Translations under genes and position numbers: made by a program
In this document: positions 25,985 to 35,311 of the stretch, one piece after another
Numbering within the stretch: position 1 is the first letter of the stretch
Layout: each line of letters starts with the position of its first letter
Notes under the pieces: generated by a model
What the model was told of the DNA's origin: nothing
Databases searched by the model: none
Seen by the model: the letters and a program-made list of their open reading frames with translations, nothing else
NCBI RefSeq assembly: GCF_002813695.1
Contig: NZ_CP017768.1
Location: 1,723,501 to 1,787,500 of the forward strand
Length of the DNA: 64,000 nt
Reading direction: 5' to 3'
Source of the DNA: Methanobacterium subterraneum
Lineage (GTDB): Archaea; Methanobacteriota; Methanobacteria; Methanobacteriales; Methanobacteriaceae

Positions 25985-26644
25985 TTATTTTATTACAACA
26001 CCATCCCTCATTTTGATAATTTCATCAGCAAAACTGGCTGATGCTGGATTATGGGTTACCACCACAATACTCACCCCATCATCCCGGTTCAAGTCCTGGA
26101 GTATATGCATTATGGACTGAGCATTCCCAGTGTCCAGCTCTCCGGTTGGTTCATCAGCAAGTATCAAGGAGGGATCATTAATCAAAGCTCGGGATATGGC
26201 AACCCTCTGCTGTTCTCCCCCAGATAACTGTGTGGGGCGTTTATGGTACTTACCATCCAAGCCCATCTTGTCCAGGACCCCCATTGCCTTTTCTGAGTCC
26301 TTGTGGATCATGGGGAGCATGACATTCTCCAGGGCAGAAAGCTGGGATAAAAGGTTGAATCTCTGGAATACAAATCCAATTTCATTCCTCCGGAGTAGAG
26401 CTTGTTCTTTCAGGGATAATTCACTGGTTTGCCTACCATTTATACGGAACAACCCACGGCTAGGTGTGTCCAGTATCCCAGCCACATGGAGGAATGTTGA
26501 TTTACCCGAACCAGAGGGTCCCATTACTGCGGTGAAGGAACCTTCCTCCAGGGTGAGATTTAACCCAGCCAGGGCGTTTACATGCACATCTCCCATGGGA
26601 TAGGTTTTCCATACATCTTTAAATTCAAGTACATGATTATTCAT
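25985..26644 (-). CDS. MacB/LolD-type ABC transporter ATPase
   Basis: A 219-residue ATPase: Walker [10 protein letters not shown] (about residue 40), Q-loop [11 protein letters not shown], signature [15 protein letters not shown] (about 140), Walker [15 protein letters not shown] and H-loop VVTHNP. It begins inside the end of its permease gene: the ATG overlaps the permease stop codon by eight bases (ATGAATAA), so translation is coupled. It is less similar to the other two ATPases here than they are to each other, so this pair is a separate lineage within the same cluster. Confidence 0.95.
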   Translation of the reverse strand: MNNHVLEFKDVWKTYPMGDVHVNALAGLNLTLEEGSFTAVMGPSGSGKSTFLHVAGILDTPSRGLFRINGRQTSELSLKEQALLRRNEIGFVFQRFNLLSQLSALENVMLPMIHKDSEKAMGVLDKMGLDGKYHKRPTQLSGGEQQRVAISRALINDPSLILADEPTGELDTGNAQSIMHILQDLNRDDGVSIVVVTHNPASASFADEIIKMRDGVVIK

Positions 26645-27689
26645 TTCTCAACGCCTCCACTACTTCTAGTTTTGAAGCCTTCATGGACGGATAAAGTCCG
26701 GCGAGTATGCTTAGAATGGTAGCACCACCAACCACCCCTAAAATCAACCATACAGGCATCATCCCAGCCATGTATTCTTCCAGATTCAGGGCATTGGCAA
26801 TGACTATGATTCCAATGATTCCCAATGTAACTCCTATCACACCACCTAAAAAGCCTAAAAATCCGGATTCAAATAGAATGCTTCCCTTTATTTCCCAGTT
26901 GGTAAATCCAATGGCCTTTAGAACGCCCAGTTCTCTGGTTCGTTCCATGACACTGATGAGCATGGTGTTTATGACACTGATGATTCCCACCAGCAGGGCC
27001 ATGCTGGCTATTATTCCCATGAAAAGCAGCGCCTGGTTAGTCATTTCCTGAACTTCTTCCACCTTGTCAGACTTGGTTACTGCGGAAACTCCGGTTACCT
27101 GTTTTTCCACCTCGTCAGCCACGGTTTTAGGGTCTCCATTGGTCTGGACGTAGATGGCTCCCACCCTGTTACCGGCGATCTCTTTGGCCTGGGCCTGGTT
27201 TATGTGAACGTAAAGGGCAGTCACCTCTTTGGAGATCCCAGTTACAGTTAACTCCTGATCCTTAACCTTTATTTTACTCCCAATACCATAACCAAATTTA
27301 TCGGCCACCGCCTGGTTAATAACCACGCCTTCTGTCCCGTTTATGATCCTAACATCCTTCCAGTTATTGGTTCCTTCGAAAAATAATCGGGTGCCGTTTA
27401 TTTCCTCTGATAAAAGTGTTACCTCCCGGAAGTCATATAACTGTGGCATGTTCCGGATCTTGGATACTGTTTCTGTGTCCATTAATAAGGTCCCAGTAGT
27501 AGATGCTGGAGAGATAGCGAGATCATACATATAGGAATTGGTTTCATCCTTAATGGCAGTGGTTGTGCCTGCAGTTACTCCCAGAAGCACCATGAGGGTG
27601 GCTGCGCCAATGATTATTCCCAACATGGTCAGGGCACTTCTCATTTTTCTTCTTCTGATGTTGTTGAATGCTAATTTGTATAGGTCCAT
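26637..27689 (-). CDS. MacB/FtsX-type ABC transporter permease
   Basis: A 350-residue permease with the usual order: N-terminal membrane helix after [20 protein letters not shown], an extracytoplasmic domain (about residues 45-225), and three C-terminal helices with the [22 protein letters not shown] box split around residue 245. It ends [11 protein letters not shown]. The outer domain is shorter than in the other two permeases of this region. The gene is coupled to the ATPase at 25985-26644 and follows the ATPase at 27783-28451 by 93 bases, so two complete transporters may be made from one transcript. Confidence 0.92.
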   Translation of the reverse strand: MDLYKLAFNNIRRRKMRSALTMLGIIIGAATLMVLLGVTAGTTTAIKDETNSYMYDLAISPASTTGTLLMDTETVSKIRNMPQLYDFREVTLLSEEINGTRLFFEGTNNWKDVRIINGTEGVVINQAVADKFGYGIGSKIKVKDQELTVTGISKEVTALYVHINQAQAKEIAGNRVGAIYVQTNGDPKTVADEVEKQVTGVSAVTKSDKVEEVQEMTNQALLFMGIIASMALLVGIISVINTMLISVMERTRELGVLKAIGFTNWEIKGSILFESGFLGFLGGVIGVTLGIIGIIVIANALNLEEYMAGMMPVWLILGVVGGATILSILAGLYPSMKASKLEVVEALRNE

Positions 27690-27782
27690 TTCTTTTTCAC
27701 TCCATTTTAATTTGATAATTGTTTAAACCAGGGGGGAGGAGGATTAAACCCCCCTCGTGTTTAATGAGTTAAATTTCTATTA

Positions 27783-28451
27783 TTAGGTCTGGATTTCTCC
27801 ATCCAAGACTTCAATGGTTCTCTCGGCCATGGCAGCCACATTCATGTCATGGGTTACCATGATTAATGTGACGTTTTCCTGTTCATGAAGCTCCTTGAGG
27901 CGTTGGAGGATCATCTGCCCATTTTTAGAGTCAAGAGAACCGGTGGGTTCATCTGCCAGTATGATTGAAGGGGAGTTAGCCAGTGCGCGGGCAATAGCCA
28001 CCCTCTGCCTCTCACCACCAGATAGTTCTGTGGGGTTCCTGGCAGCCTTATCCTTTAATTTAACGTACTCCAAAAGCTTCAGCGCCCTTTCGTTCATCTG
28101 TTTGCTTTTATAGCCATTTCCATACATGGGGATGGTGACATTCTCCAAGGCACTGAGATTGGGGATTAGATTATGTAACTGGAATATGAATCCCATCTTC
28201 CTGGAGCGAAAATCACTTAAATCCTTCTTCAGGGTGAGATCGTTCCCTGAAACCTGGATGGATCCTTCATCAGCAGTGTCCAGTGCACCAATCATATTTA
28301 GGAGGGTGGATTTACCAGAACCAGAGGGACCTATAATGGATACGAATTCTCCCTCCCTGATTTTAAGGTCAATTCCATTTAATGCCTTAATCCTCCCGTT
28401 GTCATAGCTTTTCTTGAGATTTTTTATGTCCACAATGTTTCCATTATTCAT
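27783..28451 (-). CDS. MacB/LolD-type ABC transporter ATPase
   Basis: A 222-residue ATPase: Walker [10 protein letters not shown] (about residue 42), Q-loop GFIFQLHNLIP, signature LSGGERQRVAIARAL, Walker [14 protein letters not shown] and H-loop MVTHDM. It is very like the ATPase at 22024-22695 along its whole length, so the two transporter blocks share an origin. Its ATG overlaps the stop of the permease gene before it, giving coupled translation. Confidence 0.95.
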   Translation of the reverse strand: MNNGNIVDIKNLKKSYDNGRIKALNGIDLKIREGEFVSIIGPSGSGKSTLLNMIGALDTADEGSIQVSGNDLTLKKDLSDFRSRKMGFIFQLHNLIPNLSALENVTIPMYGNGYKSKQMNERALKLLEYVKLKDKAARNPTELSGGERQRVAIARALANSPSIILADEPTGSLDSKNGQMILQRLKELHEQENVTLIMVTHDMNVAAMAERTIEVLDGEIQT

Positions 28452-29556
28452 AGCGCAACGCCTCCGTTGGTGGTAGCCTACTAGCCCTTATGGCAGGATA
28501 TAGGCCCCCAATTACTCCCACAAATATGGCGATTCCCAGGGCCCGTAAAGCCAGGGCTGGAGTGAATATTAACTGTAATGGAGTATCTGAGAAGGTTATG
28601 ATGGCTTCAATTCCTATAACTCCCAGAATTATTCCCACCAGACCGGCAAGTATGGTTAGAACCACGGATTCCCCCAGTATCATAGAGAGAATTCTTCTGC
28701 TTTTCCATCCCACCGCTTTAAGAACACCAATCTCCCGGGTTCTCTCAAAGACAGACATGATCATGGTGTTGATAATGCCGATTCCACCGATAACAATTGC
28801 CAGGAGAGAAATTGCCATTGAAGCAGTTTCTACCATTTGTAAACTATCATCAGCCCTCTGGAAATCTTCAAGGGACGATATGGTGGTTAATTCCCCAGGA
28901 TAGGTTTTTACAACCCCTTGAGAAACAGTTTTTAAGTCCGCGTTGTTGTTGATCTTAACGTAGATCATGTCCACTTTACCCTCATTTTCATCCAGTGACT
29001 GGAGTTTACCCAGAGATAATCCCCCTATGGAATCCAATTCTTTATTCCCAGTTTCATATATTCCAGTTATTGTGTATTTACCTCCATTGACAGTTATAGT
29101 GTCTCCAACTTTCTTTTTCATCTTTTCTGAAGCCAGTTTTCCCAGTATTACCTCGTTTTTATCATCAGAAAAGGGATTTCCCTGGATCATTTTGACTCCC
29201 AACATGTTCAGATCCTTCTGATATATACCAGCCAAGCCCAGTTGATTACCTTCAACCATCCTGCTACTGGTATAAACACCTGCAGCCTGTTTAACTCCAT
29301 CCATTTTACTGATTTCATCCACTCGACTGTTTTTTATGGAGTATGAACCTGTTGATGAATCAGAGGTGGTGTTTTTGATTACCACGAAATCAGCTCCACC
29401 GGTTTTCAACTGCTCTTCAATACTTACCTTAAGCCCGTCCGTTACCATACCCAGAGCCACAATGGTTGCAATTCCAATGGCAATTCCTATGACTGCCAAA
29501 GCCAGGCGGGCTTTGTTTCGGAAGGGGTTTTTTGCCATGAGTTTAATAAATGACAT
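28444..29556 (-). CDS. MacB/FtsX-type ABC transporter permease
   Basis: About 370 residues starting MSFIKLMAKNPFRNKARLAL, matching the start of its paralogue at 22735-23925. N-terminal helix, an outer domain of about 215 residues with ITVNGGKYTITGIYETGN, then three C-terminal helices with INTMIMSVFERTREIGVLKA. The ATG at 29556 has GGTGAT four bases upstream, so it was preferred to starts up to 17 codons earlier. It leads the second transporter block: permease, ATPase, permease, ATPase, small membrane protein. The 620-base gap before it holds only non-coding structure. Confidence 0.92.
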   Translation of the reverse strand: MSFIKLMAKNPFRNKARLALAVIGIAIGIATIVALGMVTDGLKVSIEEQLKTGGADFVVIKNTTSDSSTGSYSIKNSRVDEISKMDGVKQAAGVYTSSRMVEGNQLGLAGIYQKDLNMLGVKMIQGNPFSDDKNEVILGKLASEKMKKKVGDTITVNGGKYTITGIYETGNKELDSIGGLSLGKLQSLDENEGKVDMIYVKINNNADLKTVSQGVVKTYPGELTTISSLEDFQRADDSLQMVETASMAISLLAIVIGGIGIINTMIMSVFERTREIGVLKAVGWKSRRILSMILGESVVLTILAGLVGIILGVIGIEAIITFSDTPLQLIFTPALALRALGIAIFVGVIGGLYPAIRASRLPPTEALRYE

Positions 29557-29719
29557 GTTCATCACCTGATAACACTTAAAAGATATTATATCCTTATTAA
29601 CTACCATTAAATGTGATTTCTTGTAAAAGGAATTCTTAAAAATATTCTTTTTATAAAATTTTCATTTATTTAGCTTTTTTAATCATTAAACTTAATTTTT
29701 CCTTTATTTTTTATAATCA

Positions 29720-29827
29720 ATGTCCCTCCAGTTGGGATTAATGAGGCGGTAGCGAAGCGATTCTTGATTTTTTTATTTTTTAATAAAACCCTACCCTCAT
29801 CAGGACATGGGATTGTTAGTTCCCGTG
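29720..29827. other. Structured non-coding element in a 620-bp gene-free gap
   Basis: Between 29557 and 30176 there is no gene. Within the AT-rich gap lies a GC-richer segment with nested pairing: ATGTCC (29720-29725) with GGACAT (29803-29808), and inside it ATGAGGcGGTAG (29741-29752) with CTACCCTCAT (29791-29800), around a loop with a T-run. Immediately after is a hairpin CATGGGA (29806-29812) with TTCCCGTG (29820-29827). It could be a leader RNA, a small RNA, or an old mobile-element remnant; the direction is unclear. Confidence 0.4.
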
Positions 29828-30176
29828 TTTATTCACTAATTTAAATTACCTCCTTTTCGATAATTCAATTATATCTGTAATCTAATAATAGTTTGAAGCT
29901 TTAAAAATAGTTATTCCAGAATTTAGTCCTATTTTCCCCGTTTTTAATTCCATTTCACCCGCAATATACTACAAATTACACCCAAATTCACTCATAATTA
30001 AAAGAAATCAAAAATTCATTTGTAATTGAGCTAAAACTATGGCACTAAAAATATTAATTTAAAAATCAGCAGATTAAATTTATTATAATATAAAAAAATG
30101 AATTATTAAATTTAAAATTAGAAAATAAGGTTGATTAGTTGGTTTAGAAAAATTAAATAGGGAACTAGATGAGTAC

Positions 30177-30509
30177 TTAGTGATGAACTAACTCTGACTG
30201 AGCATTTTCCATGTAGTAAATGTTAGAACTAGATCCACTGAATTCTTCCCAGATCTTCAGGAAAGTGTCAAAATTTTCCTCCATCTTATCGGAGAGGAAA
30301 TACAATGCACCGTAGCCTTTACCAGTGGATATAACTATATCGTTTTTTTCCAAAACTTCGATATGGTACTTTATTGTCTTGTAGTTTAGAGAAAGCCTTT
30401 CAGCGAGTTGATTTGCATTATAAGGCCTGTTTCTTAACTCATCTATGATCCTAGCACGATTCATGCCACCTTTAGTACCGGCCAGTAATTTCCAGAGAAA
30501 TCTTCTCAT
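30177..30509 (-). CDS. Winged-helix transcription regulator (ArsR-like), paralogue of 24419
   Basis: A 110-residue winged-helix protein whose core ([19 protein letters not shown], then [18 protein letters not shown] and [13 protein letters not shown]) is nearly that of the regulator at 24419-24703, with an extra C-terminal tail of about 18 residues. The ATG at 30509, preceded by GGGGGTG, is preferred to a GTG three codons earlier. It is the last gene of a PadR-HAAS-regulator operon and lies upstream of the double MacB transporter block, which it may control. Confidence 0.85.
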   Translation of the reverse strand: MRRFLWKLLAGTKGGMNRARIIDELRNRPYNANQLAERLSLNYKTIKYHIEVLEKNDIVISTGKGYGALYFLSDKMEENFDTFLKIWEEFSGSSSNIYYMENAQSELVHH

Positions 30510-30539
30510 AGAACACACCCCCTGTTTCTATCAATCATG

Positions 30540-31148
30540 TTAAAAATCTCTTTTCCGTCCTTTAATGATTCTTAAATTTAATTTCAAGTATTTGATCATT
30601 AATTCATAGAACCATTTAGTTATGTAGGCCATTGCAACTATTAAAATAATTCCTCCAGCTGTTAAACCAATTCCACCGCCTAATATCACCAGAATATTCC
30701 AAAAACTCTCATTGGAACCAACCAATTGAGGTAGTGCTATCTGTGGTAGGATAAGATGTAACAACGGGGATAAAACCCAGTAGATTCCAGCCAAGATCAT
30801 TGCAAACCCAGCCACAAATAGGGTTAATATAATGGCAGCAACGATCAACACTGGTACAGTAACAAATATCAGATTAAAAAGACCCAACCCCATTGCTGCC
30901 AGTATTGCTTCAATTATACCCCCCACTGAGGGTTTATTCTCAGCTATTTTAACCATGTGATCTGCTTTGATTTGTTTTGCAACGTTTTTGGGATTGCCTA
31001 ATGCCCTTGATATTTCTTCTTCACTGCGGCCTTTCCCCAGCCCGATGGCAAAATGTTCCTCGTAGTCTGATATTATATCTTCTCGATCCTCCTTGGGAAG
31101 TTTTCTCAGGAGCCTACTGAGTTCTTCTATATATTCCTGTTTATTCAT
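30540..31148 (-). CDS. DUF1700/HAAS-domain membrane protein
   Basis: About 202 residues. The N-terminal 60 residues ([20 protein letters not shown]...[10 protein letters not shown]...[21 protein letters not shown]) form a HAAS/DUF1700 helical domain, which regularly sits next to PadR regulators. The rest is three or four membrane helices with a long Gly/Ile-rich loop. The ATG overlaps the PadR stop by eight bases (ATGAATAA), so the two are co-translated. Such proteins are thought to sense envelope state and act on the PadR partner, but this is not proven. Confidence 0.85.
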   Translation of the reverse strand: MNKQEYIEELSRLLRKLPKEDREDIISDYEEHFAIGLGKGRSEEEISRALGNPKNVAKQIKADHMVKIAENKPSVGGIIEAILAAMGLGLFNLIFVTVPVLIVAAIILTLFVAGFAMILAGIYWVLSPLLHLILPQIALPQLVGSNESFWNILVILGGGIGLTAGGIILIVAMAYITKWFYELMIKYLKLNLRIIKGRKRDF

Positions 31149-31485
31149 CCTTAAAATCCCCCAAATCATCTATAATTTCACAGCACAATAAATTATTCAC
31201 ACCCACAGAGAATTTCCGCCATTCTGCAACTAATTGTTCCTTTTTTTCTCTGCCCAAACCAGTTAGTTTGTAATATTTTCGAGGAGGGCCATCCTGAGAT
31301 TCTTTTAAATATGAATTCAGGAAACCCTCCTTTTTTAACCTTTTAAGAAGTGGATAAATGGTTCCTTCTGAAATAGAGATGTTTTTTGATATTTCATCTA
31401 CCATTTCATAACCATAGCAGTCCTTTCTATCAAGCAAGACCAGAACACAGAGTTCCAGCACGCCCTTTTTAAATTGAGTGTTCAT
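31141..31485 (-). CDS. PadR-family transcription regulator
   Basis: A 114-residue PadR regulator from the ATG at 31485 (GTGAT just upstream): [24 protein letters not shown] at the start, a winged helix with [18 protein letters not shown] (about residue 45) and the [15 protein letters not shown] beta-hairpin. It has a short C-terminal helix for dimerisation. It leads an operon with the HAAS membrane protein and a winged-helix regulator. Two copies of an AAGGTACT repeat lie between its TATA box and start codon, a likely self-control site. Confidence 0.9.
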   Translation of the reverse strand: MNTQFKKGVLELCVLVLLDRKDCYGYEMVDEISKNISISEGTIYPLLKRLKKEGFLNSYLKESQDGPPRKYYKLTGLGREKKEQLVAEWRKFSVGVNNLLCCEIIDDLGDFKDE

Positions 31486-31503
31486 AATATCACTGCATCT
31501 TAC

Positions 31504-31533
31504 AAGGTACTGTATAATGCAAGGTACTATATA
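31504..31533 (-). promoter_or_regulatory. Operator-like direct repeat over the PadR promoter
   Basis: AAGGTACTGTATA (31504-31516) and AAGGTACTATATA (31521-31533) are direct repeats with a 17-base period. The second overlaps the TATA-like CTATATATAG of the minus-strand PadR promoter. A factor bound here would block TBP or RNA polymerase, consistent with PadR acting as a self-repressor. Confidence 0.5.
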
Positions 31534-31729
31534 TAGTTTTAGACTGAACATATTAGTCACTGTGCACACCAAAATAAATAACAGAACCTTACCAAAATTA
31601 AAAAAGATGATTAAAATTAAAAAATAATGGTTTTAGAAGCTAATATAATCATATATCTTCAAAAAAAATGATTTTAGTTGATATTTTACTAAAATCAACC
31701 AAATATTCCCAATACAAATAAAAATAATG

Positions 31730-32449
31730 TCACTGATTTAAATAATCTGATGTGGATGACAATGATCTGACTGTTACTTCTGAATTTTTCTTAATAACGA
31801 ATTCACTGAGACCTACCTTTGATTCCTGGTTTTCCCAATGATAAGTGTAACCTAATCTTGTCCAGGGGAGTCTTTTGGCGAAATAGGAATATCTGGTGTT
31901 GTTTAGGAACCATATTTTATAGGAGAAATCAGTGTTATTCGGGAAGTATAACTGAGCCACAGTATCATTTATCTCATTATCCACAGAAGGCCTGAAAAGA
32001 TCATTGGGTTTTACCCATAATTCCACAAAATAGGAGTTATTTGTATCTGGAGGTAGGCCTAAAAGCTGAGCAACCTCTAATCTAAGGTCTACACCAGAAG
32101 TTGGGTGAGTGTTAAAGTAATTCTTAACCTCGGGATAGGCTGTCACCCAGGTGTCACCCCAGGAAGTTCTAATACTTTGCCCCACAGGATAGCTAGAGGG
32201 ATATTTAGTCCATGCAACCATCAAAACCCTTTTTTCCAGACCTTCTCCCTGCCAGGATATATTATTATTGGATTCAATAATAGGAGTGAGATTACTATAA
32301 ATATCCCCCTCATCAGGAAGCATGGCGTTAAATACAGCCCCTCGATAAAAAAAATCATAACAGGAGCAATTATCAGTAGCGTATGCACCAGCTGCTAAAA
32401 TCAAAACCGATACAAACACCAGGAACGTTAGATATCTTCTAATTTTCAT
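31730..32449 (-). CDS. Secreted protein of unknown function
   Basis: A 239-residue protein with a clear signal peptide (KIRRYLTFLVFVSVLILAAG followed by AYA) and a mature part with two cysteines near the new N-terminus (NCSCYDFFYRGAVF). The rest has many aromatic residues, several NNT/NNS glycosylation-type sites and motifs such as SWGDTWVTAYPEVKNYF and RPSVDNEINDTVAQLYFP. I do not recognise a family. It stands alone between the PadR operon and a methyltransferase on the same strand. Confidence 0.7.
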   Translation of the reverse strand: MKIRRYLTFLVFVSVLILAAGAYATDNCSCYDFFYRGAVFNAMLPDEGDIYSNLTPIIESNNNISWQGEGLEKRVLMVAWTKYPSSYPVGQSIRTSWGDTWVTAYPEVKNYFNTHPTSGVDLRLEVAQLLGLPPDTNNSYFVELWVKPNDLFRPSVDNEINDTVAQLYFPNNTDFSYKIWFLNNTRYSYFAKRLPWTRLGYTYHWENQESKVGLSEFVIKKNSEVTVRSLSSTSDYLNQ

Positions 32450-32535
32450 AGAACTCCTATTTTCGTAATTTCTTAATTCGTCATTTCTTAAAAAATTTTA
32501 TAACTTCGCTTTTGCAGTTTTTAAAACTCTAAGAC

Positions 32536-33306
32536 TTAATCATTTTCTAAATATTCAGCTATAACCAGCATCTCATAATCTTCAGTGCTTAATGGATCAT
32601 TTCTACTGAATTCCCCCAGTTTACAGCCGTAAATATCAATTTTGTTGAAATCTATGGATTTTAATAGCCAGGTGATCTCTGAGGGCACATAGTACCGTTC
32701 GTTACAGTTAAGATTCATTTTAGTGCCATCATCTCCTTCGATTTCCATCTGATGTATGTCCCGGAAGGTCATGAGGTCAAATGTGTTTTCTTCACTTTTA
32801 TTTTGAGATGTAGAATTGGAGTTTATGAAATCTTTGACTGAATGGAATAATGGAAACAGACCATTGAGGGTGGTGAAGATTAATTTACCCTTTTTATTCA
32901 GTGAACGGGTTGCACTTTCTAAGATTTGGAAGTTCATCTCGTCAGTTTCCATTAATGAGAATCCACCTTCACATAGCATGATAACCAGATCAAACTCTTC
33001 CTCAAATGGGAGATTTCTGGCATCAGATTGTCTGAAATCTATCTCAAATCCAGCATTACTAGCATTTTTCCGGGCTTTTCCTAGCATATTCTCTGATAGA
33101 TCAACACCAGTTACCTCATAGCCTCGCTTGGTGAGTTCAATGGCGTGGCGGCCAGTTCCACAACCAACATCAAGTATTTTACAATTTTTATCGTAATTAA
33201 TTTCTTTTTCTATGAAATCAACTTCCCCCAAAGTTCCCTGGGTGAATATTTCAGCTTCATATTTTTCAGCATAATTGGAAAATAGTTCCTGGTACCATTG
33301 TTTCAC
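32536..33306 (-). CDS. SAM-dependent methyltransferase
   Basis: A 256-residue class I methyltransferase: KILDVGCGTGRHAIELTKRG (about residue 44) is the SAM loop, VTGVDLSENML the acidic strand and FDLVIMLCEGGFSLMETDE motif IV. The start resembles MTases beginning WYQELFSNYAEKYEAEIFTQ. A C-terminal domain of mainly beta-strands (about 170-256) follows. The substrate is unknown. It is not in an operon with its neighbours. Confidence 0.88.
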   Translation of the reverse strand: MKQWYQELFSNYAEKYEAEIFTQGTLGEVDFIEKEINYDKNCKILDVGCGTGRHAIELTKRGYEVTGVDLSENMLGKARKNASNAGFEIDFRQSDARNLPFEEEFDLVIMLCEGGFSLMETDEMNFQILESATRSLNKKGKLIFTTLNGLFPLFHSVKDFINSNSTSQNKSEENTFDLMTFRDIHQMEIEGDDGTKMNLNCNERYYVPSEITWLLKSIDFNKIDIYGCKLGEFSRNDPLSTEDYEMLVIAEYLEND

Positions 33307-33443
33307 ATTATAGCCCCCTATATTTATTTAATTACTTTTTCTTGTATTGATCAATAATATCCGGATTAATAACTTATTAAAATCTTTAAATATTTAATAT
33401 CTGGGTTTAATCTTTTAAAATAACTTAAAAACCAGATCAATGG

Positions 33444-33746
33444 TTAAAAAAGTTCATCACCACTTTGATGGTCGAATGCAGGGTGCAGGTCAAAGCGTAC
33501 TGCCCCCACCAGTGCCTTTCCATTCACTGCCTGGGTAATTCTGGCTGTTCCTTCATTACCAAAACCAGCGCATAGTTCAATAGCTGTAACTCCCTCTGCG
33601 ACTAATTTTTGTGCTACTTTTTCTGCTTCATCGTAACTTTTAACCCCAACCACTGATAGTTCAACCACTGGCGAATCAATTACTGCTCGATGTTTTTCAG
33701 GATCGTTGTCCGGTGCAATGAATATGAAGGCGGCTTTAACTGACAT
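33444..33746 (-). CDS. DUF6506 family small protein
   Basis: A 100-residue protein matching the pattern of the DUF6506 family: KAAFIFIAPDNDPEKHRAVI at the start, TAIELCAGFGNEGTARI in the middle and VGAVRFDLHPAFDHQSGDELF at the end, with a conserved His-Pro and Cys. The function is unknown. It is a single gene with a short AT-rich promoter region shared with the divergent squalene-cyclase-fold gene. Confidence 0.75.
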   Translation of the reverse strand: MSVKAAFIFIAPDNDPEKHRAVIDSPVVELSVVGVKSYDEAEKVAQKLVAEGVTAIELCAGFGNEGTARITQAVNGKALVGAVRFDLHPAFDHQSGDELF

Positions 33747-33889
33747 GGTCTTATTTTTTAGGTGGCAGGTTTAATAATTATTATTCTGTGAAGGCCAATA
33801 TAAGAAACATACAAATTAGTATTATAACCTTGAACACTTACCAATAAAATAACCAGATTTGGGGTAAATCTGGATTCAGAAGGATTTTT

Positions 33890-34924
33890 ATGGGCTTTTT
33901 AACACCAAAATTTAAATATGATCCTCTTAAATCGCTTCTAGAATTGGGTGATGAAGTGATTGTTTATTTTACCAGGAGGGATTTGTTGGATGAGAAAGTA
34001 AGTCCCATCCACCATATCTGGGATTTACCAGAAGTCCAGATAATACTGCAAAAACAACTTGATGATGGTTCATGGCCATCAAAATATGGAAATAAGCAAA
34101 CTGGAGTTAAATATTCTTTAATCGAAACCTGGAAAGCGTTAAGATTTCTGGTACAGCAGTATGAAATGGATAATACTCATCCCGCTATCCAAATGGCAGC
34201 AGAGTATATTTTCTCCTGTCAAACTGATGAAGGAGATATAAGGGGTATTTTAGCCAACCAGTACGCCCCTTACTATACCGGGGTCATAATGTATCTTTTA
34301 ATTATGGCCAGTTATCAACATGACCCGCGCATCAAAAAAGGATTTCAATGGCTCCTGGATATGAGACAATATGACGGAGGATGGGTTATTGGCAGTCCGG
34401 GCATCATTGGAATTCCTAATCTCAGTAGAAATGAATTAAACGATTTAACCTCTAATAGAAATAGAGAAACTTTCAGGGTATTCGATAGATCCAAACCATT
34501 CTCTGCAGCAGGCACGGGAATGGTTCTCAGGGCTTTTTCCGTTCATCCCACCTACAGAAGATCGGAGGCGGCTTTAACTGCGGCTAGTCTTTTGAAATCT
34601 AAATTCTTCAAAAAGGATAACTGGGCTTCCTACCAGCATCCTGATAATTGGATAAGATTTCAGTATCCCTTCTGGTGGACCAACCTGGTATCGGCACTGG
34701 ATTCACTGTCCCTAATGGGACTTTCCAGTGATGACCCCAATATTAAAAAGGCCCTGAAATGGCTCATTGAACATCAACAACATGATGGATTATGGAAAGT
34801 TTCTTATTCGAAAATCCATAAGTCACCGGATAATGACAGGACATTAAATTCCAGATTATGGATTACCCTAGCCATATGTAGAATTTTTAAACGATTTTAC
34901 CAGATAGAGAACAAAAGAAATTAA
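33890..34924 (+). CDS. Squalene-cyclase/prenyltransferase-fold protein, paralogue 1
   Basis: A 344-residue soluble protein of alpha-alpha repeats like those in terpene cyclases and protein prenyltransferases. QW-like motifs appear at QLDDGSWPSKYG (about residue 56), FQWLLDMRQYDGGWVIG (about 150-170) and LKWLIEHQQHDGLWKVS (about 283-300), and the FTRRDLLDE block near residue 28 is shared with the paralogue at 49678-50679. It lacks the DxDD motif of squalene-hopene cyclases, so cyclase activity is doubtful; a binding or regulatory role is possible. Single gene. Confidence 0.75.
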   Translation: MGFLTPKFKYDPLKSLLELGDEVIVYFTRRDLLDEKVSPIHHIWDLPEVQIILQKQLDDGSWPSKYGNKQTGVKYSLIETWKALRFLVQQYEMDNTHPAIQMAAEYIFSCQTDEGDIRGILANQYAPYYTGVIMYLLIMASYQHDPRIKKGFQWLLDMRQYDGGWVIGSPGIIGIPNLSRNELNDLTSNRNRETFRVFDRSKPFSAAGTGMVLRAFSVHPTYRRSEAALTAASLLKSKFFKKDNWASYQHPDNWIRFQYPFWWTNLVSALDSLSLMGLSSDDPNIKKALKWLIEHQQHDGLWKVSYSKIHKSPDNDRTLNSRLWITLAICRIFKRFYQIENKRN

Positions 34925-34965
34925 TGCACAAAATAAGACGGTTATATGGTTTTAAATTTCTGAAA

Positions 34966-35253
34966 TTAAAGTTCTGAAACCATTTCTGCAAACTCAGTAT
35001 CATCCCAGGCCCTGAGAGTGTTAATTGTAATGTATCGTGCTTGGTAGGCTTTAAGGAGATATTTAACCATACTCTCTTCATCAGGCATGTCAATGATGGC
35101 AATGAAATCATATTCCCCCATGGTGAAGAAAAAGTCTATACTCCCCTTGAGTTCCCCAATTATCTTTTTGGTGAGTTCAACTCTTTCTGGAATTTCTAAA
35201 AAAGTTTCACGTGCATGATCTGTCCAATTTCCTAAAAGAACGTATTTTTGCAT
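34966..35253 (-). CDS. GYD-domain protein
   Basis: A 95-residue protein with the GYD fold: KYVLLGNWTDHARETFLEIP at the start, FFTMGEYDFIAIIDMPDEES in the middle (here GEYD, where the family name motif is GYD) and RARYITINTLRAW-like sequence near the end. This is a small ferredoxin-like family of unknown function found in many bacteria and archaea. Single gene convergent with the cyclase-fold gene. Confidence 0.85.
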   Translation of the reverse strand: MQKYVLLGNWTDHARETFLEIPERVELTKKIIGELKGSIDFFFTMGEYDFIAIIDMPDEESMVKYLLKAYQARYITINTLRAWDDTEFAEMVSEL

Positions 35254-35311
35254 GTTTTCACCCTAAAAATTATATTAAATTTTATTCATAAGCTAGTAGT
35301 AAGTGGGTATA

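Noticed and set aside
26130..26603. 157-codon + strand frame opposite an ABC ATPase
   Set aside because: The same shadow appears opposite every ABC ATPase here and mirrors the Walker and signature regions.
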